The position numbers and the translations under genes are program-made. Shown one piece after another: positions 44,845 through 54,818 of a DNA stretch of 64,000 nucleotides. The stretch is from the NCBI GenBank assembly GCA_900239685.1, contig OENT01000931.1:1-64000 (forward strand). The letters are read 5' to 3'. Positions within the stretch are counted from its first letter, which is position 1; every line of letters starts with the position of its first letter. The notes under the pieces were generated by a model. The model ran no database searches. It was not told where the DNA came from and saw only the letters and a list, made by a program, of their open reading frames with translations. The DNA comes from Rotaria macrura. Lineage: Eukaryota > Rotifera > Eurotatoria > Philodinida > Philodinidae.

Positions 44845-45935
44845 GCTTCATTTCATTTCTAAGCAGTTCTAGTTTTCCTGTTGTCCATAACGTTTGAACG
44901 TTTCAGATACCCACTGCAAGTGTATCTTTCATTATCTTCCATTGTTGTTTACCAATTTCGATCTTTGACTTTACTGCTGCTGTTATTCCTGTCTTTCCAG
45001 CATCCAATTTTTCGATTCTGCCCTGGTTACTCGACAGAGGATGCAGACCTTGTTCACCCTGGCGACGTCCGAGCCGGTATGGTTTTCGATTATTAACGTT
45101 CATGGTTGGTTTCTTTCGTCTTTTCTTTTTGATAGACGGTGGTATCTGCACTCCTTCCGTCTAACGCTCCTCCTTTTCCCGGACTGGCGACCGGCATAGA
45201 AATCGCTGGATTACGACCTCCATGATGGAGTTCTTTGAGTAATTGATTGTACATAAATGAAGGATCTTGACGAGTTCCAGCTGTGATTTCCGATGGTGAG
45301 ATAAATGAAATAACTACAGATTCATTTGGACATTGAATAATATCTTTTCTCAATTGGTCACCAATGGATTGAAGATTCTCCCATATTTGACCTTTGACTT
45401 TCTCTTACTCATTTATCCATGATAACTTTTTCGACCCATTTGAACCATGAATGTAAATGGAATGTAATTGTGCTATTGCATGAATAAATGGAACAATATT
45501 TTCACCAAATGACTCGGATAAAACGAGAAAGATTCGTTCTTCAGAATCATCTCGATCTGTTAGGAAACCAGTGCATAAATCAATTTCAGAAAACATTTCC
45601 ATGGAATTAAAAATTTCAGAAAAGAACCCACGAGTTTTAGTATGATCTTCTGATGTACAAATATTGGTATCGAGGCAGATGATGAGAAAATATTGAATTT
45701 TGCCACGAGACGAACCTTCCATATTTGGCTTGTTGTATTTCGGTCGTAAAGCATTTTTTAAAATGAATATGTCGCTGTTGCAACTGCACGCGTGCAAGCT
45801 TGCCAAAACGAAGTTGTTTCGTTCCTTACTTACTTTTCTTGAGATGTGATGTCTTTTTATGACGGAAGTAACTTTTCTTGTTCTCCATCGCCTGACATAA
45901 TGGAGAAGGCAAGGTGACTCACATAAAGTATACAA

Positions 45936-47992
45936 GAATAATGAAACCAGTGATTCCTATTGGTTTTCTCGCTGATATTAGAATAACAAGCTGATTGCTT
46001 GCATGAGATGACACATGCTTTAGATCTAGACGTTGGTGTATTCATGAGTGTGGATGTGTCGTTTTCTCCTCTTACCTACCCACACATGAAAACAGGTATG
46101 GCAGCATATCAAAACCCACAGCAAGACCGGATCAGCACAGCCACAATCACTTCACATTGAAATTTATGGACATAAGTCATATGCATACTACTACCTAGGT
46201 GAAGGAGGCCCGGCGTCAAACGGTCGTTTTTCTTCCTTTTTTTTCCATTCAACGTGTCGGAAATGACCCTAAATGATCAAATCCGAACTGTTACAACTGT
46301 AATTATCAGTTTACAGCACAGCAAAAATGCGGTTGTTATACGGAGCATAGCAACCGGCAACTTTCAGTAATTTACGGCCGTGAATGGAGTCAAACGATAA
46401 TATGCGTTAATGATCATTTCTGTCGTCATAGAGCTCAATCTAACTAGCAATCCTGTTTTCTAGGATGAATTTTTTGTGAGACTCGGATTAAGTAAAAACG
46501 TAATTCCCTGAAATATTGGGGAGTTTTTTTCCAACCTCAATAAACCACTGACGGGTCACCCTGGCCACTACAACACGAACACCCACACCCTTATTCTCAA
46601 ATTCAGATTTTAATAGTCCATTAGAAAATATACCCAAATGGTATTAATAAAAACCTTGAAAATTTTGATCAAAACTCATTTTTCATCTTTTTTTTATGCT
46701 GCGGGTTTTTCATAATCAATGAGTCAAGCGATTTCAGAATAAGATATCTCTAAGTAACTTTTATTTGATCTATCGAATTGTATTTAATGAAGCAAGAAAA
46801 ACACTTTATTCACAATTTTTGCATTATACGCACCACACCATTGTAGTGAGATAATTCTTAGTATGCTACGCTTCGACCTTGAACTTCTATACTTGAATGA
46901 TAGATTTTTGAGTGTAGCAATATCGGGATATGATTATTGTCTGTGACAACGGCAGTGTGTCATTCGATGATTTTGTCTCGTCTAGGCGTGCTATCATTAG
47001 CCATCAGATACACTTCTGATTAGTTGAATTCATTTATTTTATTTTGAAATGAAAGCATTAGTATTTTAAACTTCACGTCTGTGATGTGATCGATTCGGGT
47101 TCTTTTACGAACTGAACCAAACCAAATAAATTACGATCGAAAGTTTAACTGAAAAGATGTTTTTCAAAAAACTTGAGGGGGGAGGTGTGGGTTGTGGTAA
47201 AACTCGTAAGAGGCACGAAGTCAACTTGTAACCCACATTTACACACCTTCCAGAATGATTGACTTTTCAGGTGTAGATCTTCTTCGGTATTTCTTTTATC
47301 AATGTTCGACTACAAGATATTGTCATGTTTCATTAATTAAAAAACATGAATGGAAGTCTTTATTTTACCATTTTACTTAGTTGAACACAATGCACGTTGG
47401 AGTAGAACAGCGATTATAGAAAAATTTAATCAAATTATCTGTAAGATGTGCGACACTATTGTAAAAAAGAGTATGATATTCTATTTCTGTACATTTATAA
47501 TTTTCTAAGAACAGAGTCACCTTTAAATTATTTTCATTTTTGAGGCTTTCTGGAATAAGAAAAGTGCACAACGAAATAAATTTCATCGATCATTTCAACT
47601 CCATAGGAACTTTTCCACAATTTTTGATAATCATTTATTTGTTTGAAATATGTCAATGTACACTGAGTAATAAAATCCTTCCTATTGGACAACGAGAAAT
47701 TTTAAGATATTCCGATCAAATGTATTTCGAATAACGTACACATTTTAAGAAATATATAATTGAGTACGAAATAATATTAATAGATTTATTGGATTGAAAT
47801 AAAAAGAAAGTTTTAGTTTCAGAACACACAATTATTTTTAATTACATTATTGCTGTTCTTTTGTGTAAATATAATATGAAAAACATAACTCGAGTCTATA
47901 ATGCATCTAGTTAAAATATCCGCCACTATGTTTATAGCTATTTTGTCAAATTAAGAAAACGGCAAAAAAGATCATGCTTATAAAATATTAAC
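45936..47992. other. Intergenic region, no supported gene
   Basis: The first part probably includes the lost promoter or upstream exon of the ART/TPR gene. The remainder is AT-rich with short motif-free frames. No repeat family recognised. Confidence 0.3.
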
Positions 47993-50900
47993 TTATACAT
48001 CGCTGGAATGTATTGCATCGTCCAATATAGATGCTGAACGCCGTCGTTCGGAAAATTGTCTGACTTGACTTAAATGCTCCGGATGAAGTAGATCATTGGA
48101 GAGCAAATCATAGGCTTGTAATGGAAAATGAACTATAAGATTCGTATCTTTGATAGAAAACTCCTCATCTTCGTCCATCCATGAGTAGGCCACAGTCGAC
48201 GAATTAAGAAGAATTTCAGCTTCCTCATCAAAGATTTGCAACTGAATTGACTCATATTTGTTGTTTTGACTATTGAACAAATGAGTAACGTAACCAGCAA
48301 GAATAAATAGTCGTTGATTCTCTTTCATTCGAATTGATGTATCCGATTCATTCCAATAGAATTTTGCTCTCTTGTGCACAAGTAATCGGAATTGTAAACG
48401 ATTCAATTTCAAACGTGTCTGATAATTATTACTCAAGACATGTAGAGCAATTTCTCGATAGATCGAAGGAGCTAAATTTTCATTTTTTAAAAACTGATCC
48501 AATAATGCACTATCGATACAGTAAGCTTCCGAAAGTCCACCAATGACACGATATGTACTATGTGCTAGTAAGTCTTTTGAAAATAAAGTATCGATACCGA
48601 CAATATTCCCCAATCGGTAATATATAGGCATTGCATCTGTTTTACATTCAACAATACCTCGAATGATAAGATATGCAGTCGATACTCTTTGACCTTTTTC
48701 GAGAAGAATTTGATGTGGTTGAAACCATCGATGTTTTGCTTTCATAATCTCTTGCCAGCGTGCGTTTTCATGCGTAGGTAATGATCGGAAGAATGGCAAT
48801 AAGTCAAAAGGATTTTCAATAGTTTTCAAATGACCCTTAACCATAGAGACACGATAAAATTCCAGGTTCAACGATTTCTTTTCGATTAATTCCAATATAT
48901 GTGAATATACGGTGTGACCCAGCATTCCCGTTTCATAAAGTTCAGTGATAGCCTTCGATTCGTATTTGAGTAACATTTGAGCACATCGTTTTGTCATATG
49001 AATTCGCCAACAAGCTTCATATGATTGTTGTAGATCGAGAAGAATGTAGGTTGCAGTTAGATGATAGAAATGAGTTTCTTCATAAACTTTATTCCAAATT
49101 TTTTTATCAATGTTAGCTAATTCTGGAAATTGCTTTCCAATATTATCCATACGAGTTTGAGTCGAATGGAAAGCTACTCAAAAAGAAATCATTTTCCAAG
49201 AGAATGAAGTGGAACGAAAAAATCATTTTCTTATTGTATTACGTACCAAGAGTCAATTCAATGGTGAGAAAGATATGATCAAATAATAATTTATTTGACT
49301 GTTTGTTAATCCACTTCACACAATCGAGTCGCATTAGATTTTGTAGCCATTTTGATAAACGAAAATGTTCAACGATCAATTTCCAATGAAGTTTAAGTGA
49401 ATGTTGATGTTTTGCTTGTTCGACCGATTTAATCAGAATGTAGAGTGTTCGTCGACGAATCATTCCAAGATACCATTGTTTTTCGTAATCAACCAACAAT
49501 GCTGTAAGAAAACGAACAGTTAGTTCGTTTCGAAAGTACGTGTTTTCGATTTTATCATTAGATTGTAAACCCATAACTGGTAATACGATATGTTTAATAG
49601 TCGAATTCTTTTCTTCCGGAATGGAATCTACGGGAACACTGTCCGTCTCACATATGCTCGGAATTTCATTTAACTCAATGTCTCTGGTCGTTTTTTTTCG
49701 ATAAGAATTCAACAATAAATCTTCAGCAAAATCTGGTAGAGCAGAGAATCGCCGATGCACGCTTGTTCCTCGTTGTGCATCCAGTTTTTGAACCAATTTC
49801 TCTGGTAAATATTCCTGGAGCATATCCCAATCGACATCAGAAAATTGTTTTTCCTGTTTCATCTTATGGAGTTGATTCGCTGTTTGTCTGCGCATATGTT
49901 CAAGGGCTTGTAACAAAATGCGTTCGCTTTCCGGTGTACCTATGAGAAAAGCATGTTCATTCATAACATCGAAAATTGCTCTCATTTCAAGAGATAATGT
50001 GCTAAACAATATCCATATTTTGTTGGAAAATTTAATGTGAAGTTGAAGAAGGATCTGAGCTGAACTTATTATTCTCAATCGAAAATGAGCGTTGAAACTA
50101 TGAACCACTCGCTACTTGCTCGATAGTAATGAATAGTGAAAAAAATTAATTGAACAAATCAATAACTAATGTACATACCATGATTCAAGCCGAGAATTTT
50201 TACCAAGAACTTGCTGCTTGTTCCGTTGATGATCAATGTAAGAAGAGTAATCATACATATGTGAAAAAGAAAACGATGTCTCGTTTCGATATCGATTCGA
50301 TTTTCGGAGTCAACCATCAAAGCTAAAATAACAGACATACTTCCTCTTAAGCCGCCCCAAATTAGAACCATATGTTCTTTCCAAGATAGACGCACACCAC
50401 TCAAACGTATAAATGGATAGAGTACAGCGATGGATAACAAACGTCCAAGATGAAGAGCAATATACAATAGAATAGAAAATCCAAAATCACGTGCCACAAT
50501 AGTTGCTTTCGTGCCAATCAGTGAGTGAGCCAAAATAATACCAGTAATGATAAAAATGAGAATATTTGCAAAATCAATAATGATGCGCCAAGTATTGGTC
50601 ATAGGAAGTTGCACACGACTACTGATACAATATTTGTGTTTGGCCATGAAAAGTCCCATGACCACCAGTGCCAAAACAGCTGAAACACCGAGTTCAACGT
50701 CAGCAACATAGAAAATTAAATAGGCAAGACCAAAAGTCGATATTATTTCGACTTCGAGTTCATTATGAACCATATTCAAAACAATTACAGCAATGATACC
50801 ACAGGCAATGCCAAAAGCTGGACCACCTAGAATTTCAACAGAAAATTTCCAAACGGTGTCATTACAAAGAGCGTTTATGATCAAACTCTACTTACCGATA

Positions 50901-51571
50901 GTGAACTTAGCGATATCAATAATAATTTTCTTGGCACTATCACTTTGACCGACGACAATATCTCGAAAAACCATAAAGATGACAAAGGCAGAACCATCAT
51001 TCAATAATGATTCGAGATCGATCAATGCTGCTAATGATTTACTCGCTCCTGACTCGTGTAGTAATGCCACAACGGCAACAGGATCTGTTGCACTCAGAAT
51101 ACTTCCAAACATTATACTAACTAGCCAAGACCAATGATAAGGAAATATATAGGTGGCAAATACTGCAACAATAGCAACGGAAATGAACACACCGGGACCA
51201 GCTAGAAGTATAGCAGATATGATTTGTGGTTGAATAACATAAAAACGACTGTTAAAAGCAGAATCAAATATCAGCAACGGCAAAAAAATGTAATAAATAA
51301 GATGAGGATTAATTTCTCTCAATTCTTTTTCACCAAGTAAGAAATCATTGCTCATACCATTAACATGAGCAATAATCATACCGATACTAAAACCAAAAAT
51401 CAGTACAATCACTGTGAATGGAGCAGGAAATTTATTTTTCAATATTTGCGAAAGTATTAATTTGCATATACATCCAACCAAGACAGCAAACGATAAAAAT
51501 AAAATCACTGTACCAATCGCATGTTCTCCTCCAGCGTGAGAATCCGTCGTGGCGTTACCAATTGCAGTCAT
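47993..51571 (-). CDS. Na+/H+ exchanger, SLC9C / SOS1-like, with cyclic-nucleotide-binding-like domain
   Basis: Four exons: 50896-51571, 50179-50826, 49247-50107 and 47993-49173. They are joined by three GT-AG introns (69, 71 and 73 bp), all phase 1, giving 1121 residues. Exons 1 and 2 encode the multi-helix exchanger core, with the ion-site motifs SATDPVAVVALLHESG and DLESLLNDGSA, plus FFLPLLIFDSAF-type and GLRGSMSVILAL segments. Exon 3 is a hydrophilic linker with helical stretches. Exon 4 has a cyclic-nucleotide-binding-like domain (QILLEKGQRVSTAYLIIRGIVE). Length and order match animal sperm-type exchangers and plant SOS1. I see no clear voltage-sensor S4 helix with regular arginines. Expected role: electroneutral exchange of Na+ for H+ at a membrane, possibly gated by cyclic nucleotides. 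The third acceptor (…GCGAG at 50108) is weak but keeps the frame. Confidence 0.85.
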
Positions 51572-52392
51572 CTAGAAATGAACAATAGCTCGATCTTCTA
51601 AAATGATTCACCTTTGAACTCAGCTTCTACACGGTTTAGCTTCAAAACGCATTTATTCGTGATTTTCTTTGAAATTGCATCTAGGCGTGAGCTCAAACTA
51701 AATCACGTTCAGATGCTTTTCGAGAAAAAATTTCATCTGCACGAGTTCTAAACAAAATTTTTAGCATTCGAAAAGTAAATTACGATTCATCTCCGATTCG
51801 AACTGTGGCGCTGTCGAAAATCTATCATGATGGTCTTAACCTATCCTGGCGAATAGACTGAAGATTTACTTTAACGGCCAAAGTCAGATTTGAACATAAG
51901 AACAACGGATCATATGTGTTGTATGTACACCATTGAGCTATACAATCTCGGCATGTTTTCTCATTGAAAAGAATGCATTCAATTTCTAATTTGTGATGTT
52001 GAAGCTATCAGTGCAACAACATTTACTTTCATTAAGTAAAAATGTGATTTATTTGATAAATTGAAATATTTTCCTTTCATAAAGACAGAATTCTCATGTG
52101 AGTAAAAACCTATTGACGTTTTTCTAGTAGCGACCAATTTAGGAAAATAAATTTTATTTTTTGTGCTATATGGCTGTAAGATAATAATCCACTTTATTAA
52201 AAATTGTAATAATTTAAAAATATACAATTAACATATACTGTATATATACATATGAGAATAACCACAATAATTTATTAATTACTGGTATAAGAGACTATTA
52301 TTTAAAAGTGCTATTTAAAGTCATTTATGAGCCAGATCATATAAGCAACGACTGAACTTGCTCAATCGAGACCATTAGACCTTGCTCAATTC
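51572..52392. other. Upstream flank of the exchanger gene with tRNA-like remnants
   Basis: Presumed promoter region of the - strand exchanger. At about 51787-51855 and 51890-51952 the - strand carries two degenerate tRNA-like sequences (internal promoter words such as GTTCGAATC and TAGCTCAATGG). Their stems do not pair well. The rest is AT-rich without genes. Confidence 0.35.
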
Positions 52393-52742
52393 AAGATATG
52401 TTTGCAGAGAGAAGAGTGCTCAGAATTTTGACACAACGCATTTGAAAAAATGTTGTCCTATTCTTGAAATATTTAAATTTTTCTGTGAGCACTATCGTCA
52501 AAAAAGTAATTCTATTTTGAGTTTTGTGACAGCTATATCTTATCAAGAATATGTNNNNNNNNNNNNNNNNNNNNNNNNNNACATATTCTTGATAAGATAT
52601 AGCTGTCACAAAACTCAAAATAGAATTACTTTTTTGACGATAGTGCTCACAGAAAAATTTAAATATTTCAAGAATAGGACAACATTTTTTCAAATGCGTT
52701 GTGTCAAAATTCTGAGCACTCTTCTCTCTGCAATCATATCTT
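52393..52742. repeat. Long perfect palindrome around an assembly gap
   Basis: Arms of about 160 bases are essentially exact reverse complements (outer part TGCAGAGAGAAGAGTGCTC, inner end AAGAATATGT), separated only by about 25 N. Frames on both strands read the same peptide. It is either a genuine hairpin element whose tip could not be sequenced or an assembly mirror artefact. Confidence 0.85.
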
Positions 52743-53791
52743 ATATTCAGTATAATCTGGAGGTTTCCATATAATACCAGTTTTAAAAGCGGGTCAGAAA
52801 TTTTACTATGTTAGTGTATATATATACGCTGGGAACATTTTTTCCTACAGGTAACATGAAAAGGCCGAAGTTCTCAAAACTATAGCTAGTAGCTGTCGGA
52901 AGGGGACGGGAAGCCAATAGTATTGAGCTACAAAATGGCACGTCATAGGTCGCTCATAAGAATTAGAAATCCTTGTCACAAAACTGACGGCACGTCCGAA
53001 ACCTACGAAATATTTCTAAACAGCTTAACACACAGAAAATGGTTTAGAGTGTACAACTCTGTAGCACCTCTACACGGTCTTATTTATATTATCAAATTTT
53101 CATGATGAAAAACATAATTGTTAGAGAATGGAGAGATATACAATGGTTGGTTAATGCCTCGGTTAAGGTAATTTTTCATCTGACGGCGTCTGTACCAGTG
53201 TTTCTGATAGTAACTGTAAACAGGGAAAGCAAGATGTATAGAACATTTGGTATGTTCCTAAAAAGGCGAATGTACGTAATACACTTTCCTGTTAATTTTG
53301 ATAGCTAAAGTACATTCTTAATTTTAAAAATTATTTTAAAAATAATGAGTATGTGTTGAGAAAAACCGACGAAAGTTGTTTTTATTTTCCATCGTTTTTA
53401 ATTGAACTGAACTTCATATGTTTATCATAAAAACTGTATTTGTTCTTTATCACTCATTTTTTGATGCGACGTGAATTAACTTTTATGAGAGAAAAAAGCA
53501 TGAGGATTCTTTTCGTTTCATATGTGTATACTTTGGCAAATTTTGTTTACGGAAAAAATTGACATATACACTGTGTCCCAGATGTGAGATCGGTTTGGTT
53601 CGACATTTTGAAAATTTCGGTCGGTTTCATTCAATTCGGTTACAAATAGAGAAAACGATCGCGCCTAAACATATTTTCTAATCGAGTTGTTTACTCAATG
53701 ATTTCATTCATCTACAATCACTAGAAGTAGTTTTGTTCTTCATCCGATATAAACTTTTGCAGAAAAGATTTCAGTATCGAGTACTCATATA
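52743..53791. other. Interval without supported genes
   Basis: AT-rich with short motif-free frames. Nothing recognised. Confidence 0.3.
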
Positions 53792-54818
53792 TACAGGTCA
53801 TTCCATTTATTTCGAAACGATTTGAAAATATTTTTTCTCACCTATAACTGATAAAGATTTAATGATTCTCACTTCAGTTTATCCCTCTAACACTATATAT
53901 GTTCTCATGATTTTTACATTTTAGATAAATCAAAGCCTCGTAACAAAATATCCGATAATGTCGAAGGTATCATCAAATGTCTTTTGACGAAAAAGTATTC
54001 ATATTCTGTAATTCAGCAAGAACTATCAGAATTGAATTTAAATCTATCAAAAAGTACCATCAGTCGTATTACTAATAAGGTTGGAAAACAGTGCCGATTG
54101 GGCTTATTAAATAATCAAAAGCCAAAATTTCATTGTCGTCGCCATGCAGCAACACCTTCAATAGTTCGTCGTATTAGATCTTAAATTAATAAAGAGAACC
54201 CCCCCCCCCAACTATTTCCTTAATGGCTCCAAGATGTCATATTAGTGTGGGTACTACGTTTCGAATTATTCGGAATGTTATCCATGCGAAATGTCACAAG
54301 AAAAGACCAGTACATCGATTATATCCAGCTATTATTGAAAAGAGACGATCTCAAGCCTGGCACATGTATCGACGTTTATCAAATATGATATTCCTCGCTT
54401 ATTTCCTTGTGGTTCACGGAAGAAAATGATTCTTCATCAAGACAGTGCACCTGATCATGTAGCAAAGGATACAATTACTTATATGAAGGAACATAATATT
54501 CAGGTTATAACACTGACACAGTGGTTGCCCAATAGTCCAGATGTTGCACCAATGGATTATTCAATTTGGGGAATTATGAAGGAGAGAGTACGTAAGCACA
54601 AGGTGACAAGATTGAAGGGACTTAAAAATGCTATAAAAGTAGAGTGGAAAAACCTTGAGCAGGACTAAATCGGCAATACTTTGAAGGAGTGGCCCAAGCG
54701 TTGTAGACTTATATACTACGCTCAAGGTTCCCATATTGAACATCTATTGCAATAAAAGTTTAAAAAAAAAAGAAAAAAACATTTCTATTTTGTTCGAAAA
54801 TAAATAGAATGACCTGTA
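53792..54818 (+). mobile_element. Tc1/mariner transposon, inactivated
   Basis: 1027 bp, flanked by TA at 53790-53791 and 54819-54820. Terminal inverted repeats of about 25 bases: TACAGGTCATTCCATTTATT at the left, and its near-complement ending AATGACCTGTA at the right. The interior holds the broken transposase listed separately. Confidence 0.88.
53984..54668 (+). pseudogene. Mariner transposase remnant
   Basis: Three + frames in order cover parts of a mariner/Tc1 transposase. The first (53984-54184) has the helix-turn-helix (SKSTISRITNKVG). The second (54223-54429) has the linker (HKKRPVHRLYP, RRSQAWHMYRRL). The third (54426-54668) has the catalytic core end with HQDSAPDH and WLPNSPDVAPMDYSIWG, which hold the second and third acidic residues. 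The segment that should carry the first catalytic Asp (SDEK region) and about 80 residues after it is deleted, and a run of 10 C lies between the first two frames. The protein cannot be active. Confidence 0.82.

Larger units (their letters stand above)
39693..45151 (-). pseudogene. LINE endonuclease / reverse transcriptase ORF with three in-frame TGA codons
   Basis: Removing the LTR element (42499-44849) leaves 3108 bases in one continuous frame of 1036 codons. An N-terminal basic region leads into an apurinic-type endonuclease: VIGISEVRWTG, MYAPTSASSD, TGDWNAKVG and SSDHSLV. The reverse transcriptase follows (VPIPKKGDLSECAIYR, GFRQDRSTVHQI, FIDFQKAFDTI, RQGDPLSPLLF, the FADD catalytic box in LRFADDVDV), and then a C-terminal thumb and connection region. 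The only breaks are three TGA codons: 44903-44905, 42015-42017 and 40624-40626. Each sits where the flanking residues predict Trp (before NVQTL, FQQKAN and FQTSIG). The frame shows no frameshift, so the element is young. It would copy its RNA by target-primed reverse transcription if it were translated through. Confidence 0.85.
39680..45230 (-). mobile_element. LINE retrotransposon (RTE-like), interrupted by an LTR retrotransposon
   Basis: Inserted in the ART/TPR gene and bounded by a 14 bp target duplication (39666-39679 and 45231-45244). Without the LTR element and its duplication (42499-44849) it is 3200 bp, a full length for RTE-type elements. It has one long frame with an endonuclease and reverse transcriptase and ends in a short ATGA-rich tail (CATGAATCATGAATAATG on the - strand) rather than poly(A). 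One undetermined base lies at 40804. Confidence 0.88.
37567..45935 (-). pseudogene. Arginine ADP-ribosyltransferase / TPR protein, disrupted
   Basis: Host gene remnants on the - strand lie outside the nested transposons: 45231-45935, then 38399-39679, then (after a 324 bp intron, 38075-38398) 37567-38074. The 5' part is an N-terminal domain usual in rotifer members (FLIICLDTNICTSED, FLVLSESFGENIVPFIH). The middle has the ART core with the R-S-E triad: VFRGQS, SFLSTSLEW and QETEQEILFP. The rest is TPR repeats (ALGSGYFSAGNRTSALTYL, YWNLSTAYSGNAQYDDAL). The frame is kept across the LINE insertion. It carries in-frame TAA stops at 45405-45407, 38466-38468 and 37938-37940, and its 3' end is replaced by dispersed repeat B. 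The true 5' start is not resolved. Intact members would transfer ADP-ribose from NAD to arginine. This copy is dead. Confidence 0.8.

Noticed and set aside
37938-45407. Alternative genetic code explaining in-frame TAA and TGA
   Set aside because: All other genes in the window end at ordinary stops and read Trp and Gln from standard codons, so a reassigned code does not fit.
51787-51952. Functional tRNA genes
   Set aside because: Internal promoter words are present, but acceptor, D and T stems do not pair, so I list them only as remnants.
52382-52774. Coding frames across the palindrome
   Set aside because: The same peptide is read from both strands through N bases, so this is a palindrome artefact.
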